Shown: positions 1 to 11,690 of the stretch, in pieces
Numbering within the stretch: the first letter of the stretch is position 1
How the letters are laid out: each line of letters opens with the position of its first letter
From: Aedes albopictus
Taxonomy: Eukaryota > Arthropoda > Insecta > Diptera > Culicidae
Reading direction: 5' to 3'
Length of the DNA: 64,000 nucleotides
Assembly: GCF_035046485.1 (NCBI RefSeq)
Contig: NC_085138.1
Coordinates: 66,084,580 to 66,148,579, forward strand
The notes under the pieces: generated by a model
Told to the model about the DNA's origin: nothing
The model's input: only the letters and a program-made list of their open reading frames with translations
Database searches by the model: none
Position numbers and translations under genes: made by a program

Positions 1-880
1 ACACCGAACGTGCCCCATTTCAGGAGAAATTCCTAGAGGAATACCAGGTGGAATTTCTAGAGGAATTCCAGGAGGAATTTCAGGAGGATTTCCTAGAGGA
101 ATTTCAAGCTGGAATACTAGAGGAATTCCTACAGGAGTTCCGGAGGAATTTGAGGAACGCCAAGAGGACTTGCACGAGGAATTCCAAAAGAAACTACTGG
201 AGGAATTCCAGAAGAAATTTTGGAAGGAATTCCTGGAGGAATTCCAGAAGGAACAAGAGAAACTCCAGAAGTAATTACTCCTGGAATTTATCCAAGAATT
301 CCTCCAAGGATTCGCCCAAGAATTCCTCTTGAAATTCGTCCTGGAATTCGTTGTGAAATTTCTACAACAATTTCTCTTGTGGATTCCCCCAAAAAACCTC
401 CAGGAATTTCTTTGGGAATTTCTCAAGGAGTTGCTCCAGCAATTCCTCCAGGAATTCCTCTTGAAACTCCTCCAGGAATTCCTCCTAGAGTTCTCCCTGG
501 TGTTCGTCCATGAACTCCTTCTGGAATTTCAAAAAGAATCCCTCCCGGAATTTCTTCAGGAATTTCTCCTGGAATTTCTCCAGGAATTCAGGAGCTGGCA
601 GGAACAATTCATGAAGGAATTTAGGAGGACTTCCTGGAGGATTTCATAGAGGAATCCCAAAAGGAATTTCTGGAGGAGTTCCAGGAAGAATTCTTATAGA
701 TATTCCAGGAGGATTTTTTTGGAGAATTTCTGGGAGACTTCAAGGAGGAATTCCTGGAAGAAAGCCTGAAGAAAAGGCTATCCTGAAGAGGAATTCGTGG
801 AGGTTTTTCAGGATGAATCGCAAAAGAAATTCGTGTAGAAATTTCAGAACCAACTTCTGGAGGAATTCCAGAAGGTTGCT
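1..880. repeat. Degenerate 12-bp tandem array, strand-switching
   Basis: Tandem units of about 12 bp, roughly GAATTCCTCCAG or its complement, with heavy substitution and small indels. The purine-rich form (GAGGAATTCC) is on the plus strand from 1 to about 265. The complement (AATTCCTCC) runs from about 266 to 595, then the purine form returns to about 870. The unit length is a multiple of three and the consensus lacks stops in all frames, so this stretch yields long overlapping frames rich in Glu-Glu-Phe, Ile-Pro-Pro or Arg-Asn-Ser. These are repeat artefacts, not genes. The strand switches would let a transcript fold into a long imperfect hairpin. Confidence 0.9.
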
Positions 881-2424
881 TCGAAACACTTTGAAATTAT
901 GACCTCTTTTCCCTCCAAGTTTTCCCACTATGTCCATTGCCGCAAGTTTGTTCAATCCCGATGGTTTTTACTGGGATTCGTCGAAATGATACCGACTGGT
1001 TCAGAGGCAACAGCAGCAGCAGCAGCCTTCCAGTGTGAGGTGCGGTGGTGGCACAACGAGATGAATGTTAAACATGGAAAATTTATTTCATTAGCAAAGT
1101 AAAGTGATAAAAACGGAACTTTATTTACGTGCCTGTTTATTTCAGGTCTGGTTGCGAAGTGTGGCCTTTTCCCCTGCACTCTTTCCCCCCGGGGATAGGT
1201 TTATCGGAAGAGGTGAGCGTGAATGTCTTGCTGCCAACCGGCGAGCGAGAAATTTGTGTACATTTGCTTCCTTTGCGTAATTGTTTTAATTCGTTCCAGG
1301 CCAGTCAGTGTATGCTGCTGTTTGCACAGAGCGGAGGAGTCGTTCATGAGCTATCGGTTCGGGTGCAAAGTTTTTCGTTAAGGCTAATTGCTTCGCTTGA
1401 TGAGTTTTATCGTAAACACCTGGCTGCATTTTGGGAGGGGGTTGTTTTTGCCGACTAAATTATAAATTGTCGTAGGAGAGGAGATATCGGTATTTTAGAG
1501 TTATCGATACATAAACATAAATAGGACTGAAGAACTCCAAGATCAACGGAGAATTGTTCTCAGTTCATTCGTATTTTTTTGCTTAATTCTAGATAGAAGC
1601 AATGGAAATATTGAAACCTACATTCGCCATTCTACGGGAAAATAACCCAAAAAACCTCGCCATCCATGACTATTTTCCATTCCACGCGCTTAGAAGACAA
1701 AAACCGCGAGCAACAGGCGTGCTTCACAGACAGGTCCTTATCCCACACTTCGGGTTCTATTCCCCACCAAACGAGTAGGGGCGGTTACCGCTGCCGCTTA
1801 CAGTGCAGTGCCAGTAGTGCCATCGATTTCCACGGATCAGGACCGAACGTGACTGTGATTTCAACGCGAAGATTTACAGCAATTAGGCGAAGATTCAATA
1901 TAATCGATGCTGAATGATTCAATAAACAAGATAAATGATGTCGTTCGGGTTCAGCCAGCGCTCTTGGTTCCACTATACTATCTGGAAGTGGTCCTCCTAG
2001 CTGTTGTTGGTTCGTTGTTGTGAGTTAAGAGAGGAAGACCACTATAGACTTGTGTCACTGTATGTATGTATGACTAAGGACGAGTCATGGCTGAGGCGAA
2101 GAAAAACGTACATATGCTGCTGAGCGATACTTCGTAGATGGTTTTTGGTTTTATTCTTTGCCCCAGTTAGGTATTTGCTCTGGGGTTCAAGCTGACGATG
2201 TTGGATTACGTGACGGTGGTCGAAAGTAACAATCAATCATTTTCCGGCAAGGATTTGGTTTTGCTGATCAGACATTGTGAACCCGCTCTTTCGTATCATA
2301 TGTATATCTTTTCGATGAACAAAATGTGCTCGTGTTTATAATACAAACTATGCTACCTCTACTTGTTTTTTATATGTTTTACTAAAATAATTTTAACAAA
2401 TTTTAAATCGTTTTTTACAATTGA
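881..2424. other. No recognisable gene or element
   Basis: Unremarkable mixed-composition sequence with a short CAG run near 1010-1026. The longest open frame is 1129-1458 (+, about 109 codons). It has no motif I recognise and no supporting context. It could be single-copy host DNA or an old, unrecognisable repeat. Confidence 0.5.
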
Positions 2425-3180
2425 AACATTGTGGAATGTAAGAACTTCAGAGCTATCACCATTTAGAATGCTGTCTACACAGTGCTATCACAGATCATCT
2501 TCCGTCGTCTGGCACCTTAAACGAATGAGTTCGTGGGAAATTGTCAAGACGGCTTCTTCGACGGCCGTTCGACAACGGACCAGATCTGCCCCGTACGGTG
2601 AAACGCCGTGAATACCAGGTTCCAACGCATCATCTGTTCATCGACTTCATAGCGGCACACTATAGTCTCGACAGAGCTATAGAAAATCATGGACGAGACG
2701 GCTTTCCTGGGATGCTGAATGGACTGATTAAAGCAACGATGGACTGTGCAAAACGGCGTAAGGGTTTCGCTGGGACTGCGACAAGGTGACGCACTCTCAT
2801 GCCTACTCTTCAATATCGCTTTGGAAGGTGTAACGCTACGAGCCGGGCGCAACATGCTGGCAGGCGGAACCGAACACGACCGTGTTCGTATAGGTAGTAA
2901 TATCACGACAGACGGGGATACCTTCGAGTTGGTGGAGCAATTCGTCTACCTCGGTTCCTTACTGACGGCTGACAATAATGCTGGCCGTGAAATACGAAGG
3001 CGCATCATCAGTGGAAGTCGTGCCTACTTCGGGCTCCAGATGAAAATGCGATACGAGAGCGAATCAGGCACGTTACAGACAGGCGCGGAACAGGCACAAA
3101 CCAGTCTTCCGGATGAAGAAGCGCCAGCAGGAAGAACGAGATCGCGAAGCAATGGAAGAGCTGTACCGCGCTAAGGACAC
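2425..3180 (+). pseudogene. RTE-clade retrotransposon fragment (copy C), internally deleted
   Basis: Decayed reverse transcriptase of an RTE-clade non-LTR element on the plus strand. It matches the other RTE copies here in order: the finger region near 2440-2540, motif A as LFIDF near 2635-2650, motif B as LRQGD then LSCLLFN near 2776-2815, and the C-terminal stretch VYLGSLLTADN near 2945-2980. The catalytic FADD block is missing: the sequence jumps from the region after motif B straight to the GGTEHDR region, so about 170 bp are deleted. Frameshifts break the frame near 2600 and 2760. From about 3080 to 3175 a segment encoding a KKRQQEERDREAMEEL-like stretch follows. In RTE elements such a stretch normally lies between endonuclease and reverse transcriptase, so the order is rearranged. 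It cannot encode an active protein. Confidence 0.85.
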
Positions 3181-3897
3181 ATTGAAGTGTGATGACCACT
3201 ATTAGCGTGATGAAATGAGTGACCTACGACTACTCGTTTAGAGATAGCCGATCAGAGATACATAATAAAGCCAGTTTTTTGCTGAAGCGTGCATCGTAAG
3301 CATCTCGGTCTTCTTAACGATATATATAATCCGAACCGTCTTAACTAGAATACCTAGATGTAATAGCTGGCGGCGAGGTGAAAGATGAGTTGGTTTTAGT
3401 GCTTTGCTAAAAGTGTGGTTTGATTAAGTAACACAATAAACCATTGTGGACGTATATCACCTGACGATCATCTCAATTTTGGTGATACTTGACGGTGTAG
3501 TGATTTGGTTTGCATGCCTAGGACCATTTGCATGTAACCGGAATAAAACAATAAAAGTAGAGGTTTGGTTGTTTTGTTCAATAGAAAGTGCTTGAAACAC
3601 AATAGTGTACAACCCGTCATCGTACGTGTTTGTCTAAAGTTTGGTTTGGCGCGGTAAGACGACAAGTGACGAATAGTGATCAATATAAGTCACAGACATT
3701 TTTGTGTGTGGTTGGTGCTAGCAGCCATCTGTTCTTCGGTTTGTATTGCGCTGTGGATAATTTTTCAACCTGCTTTTTGTCCTGCTGAGTCATCTATCCA
3801 CCAGTAAATATGCCTATTATCAGTAACATCGAGCCGTACCATCCAGATGGGAGTATGCATTTTCATTTTTCATTTATTAAGATAACATCAAATTCAT
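3181..3897. other. No recognisable gene or element
   Basis: AT-leaning sequence without long open frames, convincing repeats or RNA genes that I can see. Confidence 0.5.
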
Positions 3898-4121
3898 CGA
3901 CTCACTCAAAGTGCAAATTTTCGGTAATACCAATCCGTGTAGCTTAGTTGGTAAAGCACTTGTCTAGCGAGTAAGGGTCGTGAGTTCGAATCTCACCTGA
4001 GCTGTGGATCCCAATTTAACCAATAATTTACCCATCTGTACATATGTGCGTTGAGTTATTTGAAATTCATAATTGACCACACGGTTTGGTATTACCGAAA
4101 ATTTGCACTTTGAGTGAGTCG
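3898..4121. repeat. Inverted repeat pair bracketing a SINE
   Basis: Bases 3898-3931 and 4088-4121 are exact reverse complements (34 bp). With one mismatch the pairing extends inward to 3940 and 4079. The inner ends run into the first bases of the tRNA-like SINE at 3933. No target-site duplication is visible outside the arms. It could be a small foldback DNA transposon that received a SINE, or a SINE that captured flanking inverted DNA. Confidence 0.85.
3933..4073 (+). mobile_element. tRNA-derived SINE, copy 1
   Basis: About 141 bp. The first 70 bases are tRNA-like: an A box as TAGCTTAGTTGG (3940-3951) and a B box as GAGTTCGAATC (from about 3982). The tail, GTGGATCCCAATTTAACC and onward, is shared with copy 2 at 4401-4541, ending at GAAATTCATAA. 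The acceptor stem is poorly paired, so this is a SINE head, not a functional tRNA. Pol III transcription from the internal promoter is inferred from family knowledge. Confidence 0.75.
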
Positions 4122-4400
4122 TTTTCGAGCATCTACCTCTACGTAGTTATCCGTCGTATCAAACAGAATGCGAACGACGCGTTTGATCGCCTTCCAGGTA
4201 GCATTGTTCTTCCTCTACAAGTGGTTGGGGAAGCGGTGCCTGTACGATAGGCAAACAGTTTCAAACAATAAACAAATCGCTTTCGCTCTTCGTACACATG
4301 CACAACAGAGATGGTTATATTTGCGGTTTAGGGGAAGATGATATAGATCGATAAGATTAGAATTGAACCTTATGACAACTAGGTTGCCGGGTCATTAATT
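4122..4400. other. Spacer between two SINE copies
   Basis: No gene or repeat recognised in this stretch. Confidence 0.5.
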
Positions 4401-4541
4401 GGCTCGGTAGCTTAGTTGGTAAAGCACTTGTCTAGCGAATAAGGGTCGTGAGTTCAAATCTCACCTGAGCTGTGGATCCCAATTTAACCAATAATTTACC
4501 GATCTGTACATATGTACGTTGAGTTATTTGAAATTCATAAT
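4401..4541 (+). mobile_element. tRNA-Ala(AGC)-like SINE, copy 2
   Basis: The first 72 bases (4401-4472) fold as a cloverleaf. Acceptor GGCTCGG pairs with CTGAGCT using G-U pairs, the D stem is GCTT/AAGC, the anticodon stem is CTTGT/ATAAG with loop CTAGCGA (anticodon AGC, alanine), and the T stem is GTGAG/CTCAC. No run of T follows the tRNA part. Instead the same roughly 70-bp tail as in copy 1 follows, which marks it as a SINE. It lies five bases from the 3' end of RTE copy A, in tail-to-tail orientation. Confidence 0.75.
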
Positions 4542-4546
4542 CAAAT

Positions 4547-5749
4547 TCATGATAATACTGAATCAACAGTTTGCCGCCATAATACTCGATTTGCAGTTGC
4601 AGCTCTCCAACGTCGGTCACGCCCAACACTTGCCAGATCACGCTCCACCTGGTCAGCCCATCGTGCTCTCTGTGCTCCACGCCTTCTTGTACCAACCGGA
4701 TGGTTAGCAAACACCAACTTTGCAGAGTTGATGTCCGGCATTCTTGCAACATGCCCTGCCCACGGTATCCTTCCGGCTTTGGCCACTTTCTGGATTCTGG
4801 GTTCGCCGTAAAGTGCAGCGAGCTCGTGGTTCATCCTTCTCCGCCACACACCGTTCTCCTGCACACCGCCGAAGATCGTCCTTAGCACGCGTCGCTCGAA
4901 AACTCCGAGTGCTTGCAAGTCCTCCTCGAGCATCGTCCATGTCTCGTGTCCGTAGAGAACCACCGGTCTTATTAACGTCTTGTACATGGTACATTTGGTG
5001 CGGGGTTGAATCTTTTTTGACCGCAGTTTCTTCTGGAGCCCATAGTAGGTCCGACTTCCACTGATGATGCGCCTCCGAATTTCACAGCTCACGTTGTTGT
5101 CAGCCGTCAGTAAGGATCCGAAGTAGACGAATTCCTCCACCACCTCGAAAGTATCCCCGTCTATCGTAACATCACTACCCAGACGGATCCGGTCGTGTTC
5201 GATTCCGCCTACCAGCATGTGCCTTGTTTTTGAGGCATTTATCACCAGTCCGACCTTTGCTGCTTCGCGTTTCAGGCGGGTGTACAGCTCTGCCACCGTT
5301 CCAAATGTTCTGTCAATAATGTCCATGTCGTCCGCAAAGCACACAAATTGTCCGGATTTTGTGAAAATCGTTCCCCGGCTGTTGAGCCCGGCTCGTCGCA
5401 TCACACCTTCCAGAGCGATGTTGAAGAGTAGGCATGAGAGTCCATCACCTTGTCTCAGTCCCCGGCGAGATTTGAATGAACTGGATAGTTCACCCGAAAC
5501 CCTTACGCAGTTTTGCACACCGTCCATCGTTGCTTTAATCAGTCTAGTCAGCTTCCCAGGAAAGCCGTTTTCATCCATGATTCTCCATAGCTCTGCGTGG
5601 TCGAAACTGTCGTACGCCGCTTTGAAGTCGATGAACAGGTGATGCGTTAGGACCTGGTATTCACGGCATTTCTGGAGGATTTGCCGTACGGTAAAGATCT
5701 GGTCCGTTGTCGACCGGCCGTCGATAAAGCCGGCTTGATAACTTCCCAC
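4547..5749 (-). pseudogene. RTE reverse transcriptase, catalytic part and C-terminus
   Basis: Open for about 400 codons. Reading N to C: GSYQAGF with GRSTTDQ (fingers), motif A FIDFKAAYDSFD (residues about 40-52), motif B GLRQGDGLSCLLFN (about 95-108), catalytic FADDMDI (about 137-143), a thumb-like region, then ERRVLRTIFGGV and WAGHVARM, the conserved tail of RTE proteins. All three catalytic aspartate positions are present, so the domain looks complete even though the full protein is not. The first Met is internal: the true reading frame enters from upstream through a frameshift near 5755. The TGA at 4547 is the natural stop, since copy B ends at a comparable place. Confidence 0.88.
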
Positions 5750-6753
5750 GAACTCATTCGTTTTAGTGAAAGACGACTGAAGATGATCTGGGATAGCACT
5801 TTGTAGGCAGCATTCAAAATAGTGATCGCCCTGAAGTTCTCACATTCGAAATGGTCGCCTTTCTTGTGAATGGGGCAGATTACCCCTTCCTTCCACTCCT
5901 CCGGTAGCTGTTCGGTTTTCCAGATCCTGACTATTAGCCGATGCAAACAGGTGGCCAACTTTTCTGGGCCCATCTTGATGAGTTCAGCTGCGATATCATC
6001 CTTACCAGCTGCTTTGTTGGTTTTGAGCTGGTGAATGGCATCCTTAACTTCCCTCAGCGTGGGAGTTGGTTCATGTCCGTCCTCCGCTGCACTGGCGTCG
6101 TCGTTTCCTCCGTTGTCGTGAGCTCCCGTGCCTACGTTCTCCACGCCGTGCAGGTGCTGATCGAAGTGCTGTTTCCACCTTTCGACCACCTCACGTGCGT
6201 CCGTCAAGAGGCCTCCGTCTTTATCCCTGCATATTTCGGCTCGCGGCACGAAGCCGTTGCGGGATGCGTTGAGCTTCTGATAGAACTTCCGTGTTTCTTG
6301 GGAACGGCACAGCAGTTCCATTTCTTCACACTCCGCTTCTTCCAGGCGGCGCTTTTTCTCCCGAAAGAAGCGGGTCTGCTGTTTCCGCTTCTGTTTATAA
6401 CGTTCCACGTTCTGTCGAGTCTCTTGCTGCAGCATTACCGCCCTCGCTGCGTTCTTCTCCTCCAAAACCGTTCTACACTCTTCGTCGAACCATTCGTTCC
6501 GTCGATTCCGTTCCACGTACCCGATGGTGCTCTCGGCTTCGTCGTTGATGGCTGCTTTCACTGTACTCCAGCAGTCCTCTAGAGGGGCCTCATCGGACTC
6601 GCCCTCGTCTGGCAACGCGGCCTCGAGATTCTGCGCGTGTGCTGAGTCACTCAAGGTTTTACCGTGGCGGTCGCCGGTACCGTATATTGTTGATGACGGA
6701 GAGTTTTGGGCGCAGTTTGACGTCAATAATGTCGGAGAAGTACCGTCCGTCAA
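5647..6753 (-). pseudogene. RTE linker and N-terminal part of reverse transcriptase
   Basis: About 368 codons in another frame from the catalytic part. It begins in the end of the endonuclease, passes a basic, Glu/Lys/Arg-rich linker (RKQQTRFFREKKRRLEEAE, around 6355-6410), then the segment NGFVPRAEICRDKDGG that other copies also keep. Next come the reverse transcriptase start with KAAGKDDIAAELIK and the motif CPIHKKGD. Homology stops at about 5770, where the frame changes. This is not a separate gene. Confidence 0.85.
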
Positions 6754-7056
6754 TCAGAACGTGGTCGATTTGAGATTCCGTCTGCTGAGGTGATCTCCAG
6801 GTGTAACGATAAGGGAGACTGTGTTGGAAAAATGTGCTACGTGTCATATTTTTGGAGGCGGCGAAATCAATGAGTCGTAGGCCGTTTTCGTTCGTCTGCT
6901 GGTGGGCGCTGAACTTACCTATCGTCGGTCTGAACTCCTCCTCCTGACCTACCTGAGCGTTCAAATCTCCTATGATGATATTGACGTCGTGGCTTGGGCA
7001 GCGATCGTACTCGCGTTCAAGCTGCGCGTAAAATGCGTCCTTGTCATCATCAGTAC
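6659..7056 (-). pseudogene. RTE AP-endonuclease, C-terminal part
   Basis: Encodes VYGTDDDKDAFYAQLE, then IIGDLNAQVG (the GDxN catalytic block, near 6970) and QIDHVLIDGRY (near 6740-6770) of the AP endonuclease that nicks target DNA. The N-terminal half of the same domain lies at 7786-8200, beyond the inserted DNA element. Confidence 0.85.
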
Positions 7057-7785
7057 CGTAAACCGGGGTCAAATTGATCAGCGGGGTGAAATTGATCATT
7101 CGGGTACTACATTGTAATTCTATACTAGGAACTCTTAAGCATCGTAATAATCTTAAACTTTTTACGTAATCTGTTTCGTAGATGTCTAGAGGTGAGTGTA
7201 GACTCTTAATTTTTTAGAAAAAAGTTAGCTCTGCCTTAATTTTTTTGAGGAATTTGCAATGTATTTCTCATTTAGCTGAAATCATTGCTACTAAACAATC
7301 AATTGCTAATAGGACTTCCCGTAAATTCTCTGTTTGCACATTTTTGTGGAGCCTTGGTTGGGATGTTATGCAGTTAATCAGAACAATTAATGGTTATAAA
7401 AAGTTCATTTTATGTCGTAATAGTCATTTATTGTGATAGAAATCACTTATTTCAAATTAAATCGCCTACCTTTATTCGTTCAAGGGAGAATTTAAAAATT
7501 TAATTTTGCATTTAAAGTATTTAATTCACTAGTTGTAGGATTTTAGACGCGTTATTCGGTTTTAGAAGGACAAAATTAAGCGGAGGAGGAAATTTTCTTT
7601 TCCAACCGATGCTTTTGGAGTTATTAAACTTAAAGTTTAAATTTGTTGAACAAAATTCTGTCACATGGTTCCATGGAGATCCACAGGGTACTGGTTTAAC
7701 AGAAATTCTTTTGGCAATATTTGAACAGGCACTGATGTTATCCGCAAAAGTTGTTTTAAAATGATCAATTTGACTGCGGATTACG
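7057..7785. mobile_element. 729-bp DNA transposon with 4-bp target duplication GTAC
   Basis: Inserted in the RTE endonuclease. GTAC occurs on both sides (7053-7056 and 7786-7789). The ends are inverted repeats of about 24 bp: CGTAAACCGGGGTCAAATTG on the left and CGTAATCCGCAGTCAAATTG on the other strand at the right. A subterminal GTGAAATTGATCA copy follows the left end. Removing the element plus one GTAC joins the flanking endonuclease coding sequence (GST then DDDKDAF) in frame, which proves the boundaries. No transposase frame is visible, so it is non-autonomous. Superfamily not recognised. Confidence 0.85.
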
Positions 7786-8200
7786 GTACTTCCGGAGTGT
7801 GGGCTGTGCACGTTTATTATGCTGTAGTTGAAGAATCGGCCCAAGATCCTCAACCTGCACATTCTTTCGTCGATCGGCCACCAACCGATCACGCGCCTCT
7901 GCATATCAGCCATCACAATGAAAGCTGTTCCCAGCTCGCGTGTGTTGCCGCAGCTCTGGTAGATGGTATGATTACCTCTAAACGTTCGCACCATGGATAA
8001 TGTCCAACACACCTCTTGCAGCGCTACGATGCCGAACCCGCGGTGCTTCAGTAGATCGGCGAGTATGCGGGTGCTCCCAATGAAGGTGAGAGATCGGCAG
8101 TTCCACGTACCGAGTTTCCAATCGCAAGTCCTTTTTGTTCGCTGGGGTCGTTGCCGTTGGTCTCGGTTCGTATTATTCTGTTGCTGATTTTCCGTTACAA
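7786..8200 (-). pseudogene. RTE AP-endonuclease, N-terminal part
   Basis: Sense strand shows LGTWNCRSLTF, ILADLLKHRG and ALQEVCW, the first conserved blocks of the RTE AP endonuclease. Then comes RELGTAFIVMADMQRR and SIINVHSPHSGS up to the insertion of the 729-bp element. The two halves of the domain are collinear. Confidence 0.85.
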
Positions 8201-8600
8201 TGGTTTTTTTTTACGGCTGGCTCGTAGGGCCTGATACTAACCCCCTACTTTCCGGAGGACCATAGTGCACAGTTGAGCTTAGAGTCCTTCCCTGACACTC
8301 GGACACAGATCAGCCGCCCCTAAAATGGGGATCAGACGCTGTTGTGAGTCGCTCCTCCTGGAGAACAGACGCTCAGGTTTGCCGAAGCAACCCCCCCCCT
8401 TCCCTGTCAGCCTACGACCAAAGTTTCCACCAGAATTTGTTATCTGATCTTCCCTAAGGTTGCTCATAGTTTCCGGTCGGTACCGCGAGGAGGTAGGGAG
8501 TTGCTGGGCAGAGGCTAGTGGATCACAATGGGATCTGAATTGCGCAGCATACCCAGCCTTTACCGTGCCAATTGGGCTGGTTAAGAAGATCGAATATTAG
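8201..8600 (-). mobile_element. RTE 5' leader with short open frame
   Basis: The sequence reappears, inverted relative to its own reverse transcriptase, in copy B at 22436-22815. That shared segment defines the RTE 5' region. It contains a frame starting MSNLREDQITNSGG at 8467 that breaks after about 60 codons next to a C-rich run. Confidence 0.75.
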
Positions 8601-8691
8601 AAGAAAGAATTATGTAAGCAATTTTCAGCAGCGAATCCGTTAGAGGTTGGTTGGGAATCGAAATCTAAACCTTCGCGGAACCTAAATAAAC

Positions 8692-10720
8692 ATCCCAAGT
8701 AACACAACTTGTTACATAACAGTAAAAAATTCACTTTTAATACTTATTCATGAGTATACTTCTTGTTATATTGACTTGAAACCAAACACTTATATAATCA
8801 AAACAGCGCAAAAAATGGCGGCTTATAAAACATCTTACAAGTTATATAAGATGTATTCGAATACACTTATAGTACTAAAATATACGTCCACGGTACGTCG
8901 AATTCAACACTTGAGTAAATAATAGTTACAATTAGGTTATTTGTCAGCAACATAAACTTGAAAAATTCGCTAATAATACAATCATATTTGTTGGTTGCAA
9001 TTCAGCTGCTTTCAAGTGATATAACCTAAAAAAAACGCATATAGTTCATACCATGTGCAGATGTTGAGATTACGCTAATTCTAGGTGATTTAACTATGCA
9101 TACTTCATAACAAACCATGAAGTAAATCAATGAGCGACGCAGAAACTGAAAATCAAAACAAATTGTATTTATAAATAAACCTAATTCCTCCAACCCGAAA
9201 AATAATTTCGAACTTGATGATTTAATGGCTTTTCAAATTTGGTCAGATAATAAATTCTGAAATGGGTTTCGTTCAATAGTGATGGTGTTGTTTCACGTGC
9301 GGCACGAGATTTATCGTGAAACCACCGATTTTACTCGCCCGTAAATTTAGCGCCAGTGAATTGAATTAAGAAAGTTACATAAACAAACCTGATAATATTG
9401 ATTTGTGAAAATTATTTTTAAATACACATGAAATACAATATGGCAGATTCCCCGAGTAAATTACAGTGCCGTTCAAAGTGTTATAAACTATACCAATCGC
9501 AATTTTAATTAACTGTATAACCTGAATGATAATAATTGTCACTGATAATGCCTCAAATGAATTTCCATTATCACAATGTTAACATAAAAACTCAATTGGA
9601 AAATGAAGGGAAACATGTAAATCTACTTAACATTTTTAAATAATTTAAAGTATTTGTATTCATATATCTGTACGGTACTGTACTGTGCACATTTTTACCA
9701 AAGAATACTTCCATTTCTACAATTTTCTATTTGAACTGAAGTTGAAATAACGTTCAAAATGCGTTATGACAGCAATCTAACAATGGGTGTTGTGTTTGGG
9801 TTTCTTTAAAGTTTATAATATGTCTGAATAACATTTCTACAACACGCGCACATAAAAATATTGATTTAGTTTTGGAACAATCATTACAACATTAAAATAA
9901 CTCAATTATAACTTATTCGTGAGTGAGGTTAGATCTATCAAATGTCAAAGTATTGTTGTCAAGAACCGCGATGTTTACTATTTTGATGGGCAACATCATC
10001 GTCAGTTTTTGCCTAATAAACGCGTACGCAAAAAATTGCGAGTGTTATACAAATGGACGTACCGGAATAGATGGTAAGAAAATTGACCAGTAGCACAAGG
10101 ATGCTAACGAATTGAGATGACGATAGAGCATCGGATGTCTGTGACGGGATCCCAGTGCAGTTTATATTCACTGGTAGAAGAACCATCGGCAATGAGCAGC
10201 TACTAGAAGTGCCAACAAAATGGTGAGGTAAGCAAAACAGCCGCATCAGGAAGCTGGTGAATCAATGGTGGATGTAGATGTGGGGCGCGGGCGGTGTCGT
10301 CAAAAACTAATTGATTCCATTGCAAGAGGTAATATAACAATGAATGGATCTCAAGTGGATGCGGGTGGATCATCGATTGGGTTTCAACGCTTTGAACTAC
10401 TGTTCTGGCCTTGCGGTTGAGCAGAGTGCTGAGTATGTTTGCTGTAGGGTATGTTCAAAGTTGTTCGAATCCCAAAAAAATATAACACGATTACTTTGTA
10501 TTTCGATGTTCGGGTAGAGTTATTTGAAAGTATAATAACTATATTTTATACATGATGAAACGGGTGAACGAAAAAAAAAAAGATTTTTGTTGTTTGTATT
10601 TCAGAAGCATAATTAGAGCTTGAAAACAACATTAGATGTTTTCAGAAACCCATATACAACATTATTATTACATCTTCAGAAATGTTGATTTGAAAAGATG
10701 TTTTCTGTGTTACTTGGGAT
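8692..10720. mobile_element. 2-kb AT-rich element with 15-bp terminal inverted repeats
   Basis: The ends ATCCCAAGTAACACA (8692-8706) and its complement (10706-10720) are perfect 15-bp inverted repeats. The interior is AT-rich with no meaningful open frame, so this is a non-autonomous DNA transposon. I see no clear target duplication. The same CCCAAG(T/C)AACA terminus occurs at 41165 and 57335. Confidence 0.7.
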
Positions 10721-11690
10721 AGCCGAAGATCGAGGATACGCTCGGCGATGGATAGTAAAATCGTCTACGTTTGGCTACCTTTAATAACAATTCATTCACA
10801 GCAACAAAAAGCTAGAACTATCCGGTTCGCTAAAGTCAAGATGGCGCGAGCCCCTAGTCAGAGTGTTTGCAGTATCAATTTTCCCGGAATATCCACATTC
10901 TGGAATGCTGCTCCAGCTCAATATGTACCTACCACCCATTGAATCCAGAAACACCAGTTCCCAGCAGAGGCTCATTCACTTGTTCATAGGTGAAGGCAAC
11001 AACATGTTTCTTCTCATACAAAGCGGAGAAACCATTGGTGGGGGGTAGTAGAAATTGAATTTTATTTGCTCATCGGTTAGATTTTCCTGTTTTATTTATG
11101 GTAGAATCTGGGTAGAGTAGAATCTGGTTGCATGGGAAAGTCGTTTACTTCTAAAGAGCTCAAAAACACCAGTAGCAGCAGATTGAAGCTTCTTGTTGTG
11201 GCCCTAAGCAAATTCTGACGATATGATGATGGCACATCCTAGGTCGGTTGGATGGGTGGTGGTTTATCCGATGGCTAAGTGCAGTCAGGTTGAATGCGGA
11301 TACCCGTAATACTAGCCGATCAAGAGTCAATAGAGCAGAAATAGAGTTGCTAGCCGATGGCATCGGACGTACGAGGGGTTTCAGTGAATTTTGACGAAGA
11401 AAAGTAAAGTACAGATGCAAGTGTAGATCTTAGTGTAAATCTGTATACAAAAACATGTATGTATGCATTTTATTTTATTCCTTCGTGTATGCCCTTGATC
11501 AGTGCTATCATCGTAAAATTTCTAGCGGCTTCTATGCTAGTACGCCTTCATGTGAAGGCTGCAATATTACGCCGAATTAATTATTCCGGGGTAACCCCTC
11601 CATTAATTATTTTTTCACGAAACTTTTCTGTAACTATTACGAAAGAGGCGTTCTTGCTGGAATTAGATTTATGAGTTCAGCTAGACTACT
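10721..11690. other. No recognisable gene or element
   Basis: Short open frames only, none with a motif I recognise. Confidence 0.45.

Larger units (their letters stand above)
4547..8600 (-). mobile_element. RTE-clade non-LTR retrotransposon, near full length, broken (copy A)
   Basis: Minus-strand RTE element, similar in layout to the mosquito JAM1 group. In sense order: 5' leader and a short open frame starting MSNLREDQ at 8467; AP endonuclease (GTWNCRSL and ALQEVCW, about 8000-8110); a linker; reverse transcriptase; and an RTE-type C-terminus (WAGHVARM) ending with TGA at 4547-4549. A 729-bp DNA element (7057-7785) interrupts the endonuclease. A frameshift near 5750-5770 splits the reverse transcriptase. 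The element abuts a SINE at its 3' end. RTE elements copy themselves by target-primed reverse transcription; this copy cannot do so unaided because its frame is broken. Confidence 0.88.

Noticed and set aside
48..649. Overlapping frames of about 95-105 codons, acidic or Arg-Asn rich
   Set aside because: They are translations of a 12-bp repeat with no stops; all frames look alike and no start or domain evidence exists.
4401..4472. Functional tRNA-Ala gene
   Set aside because: No T-run terminator after the tRNA, and a conserved non-tRNA tail shared with copy 1 shows it is a SINE.
5941..6582. 213-codon plus-strand frame
   Set aside because: Antisense to the RTE linker and polymerase; no motif of its own.
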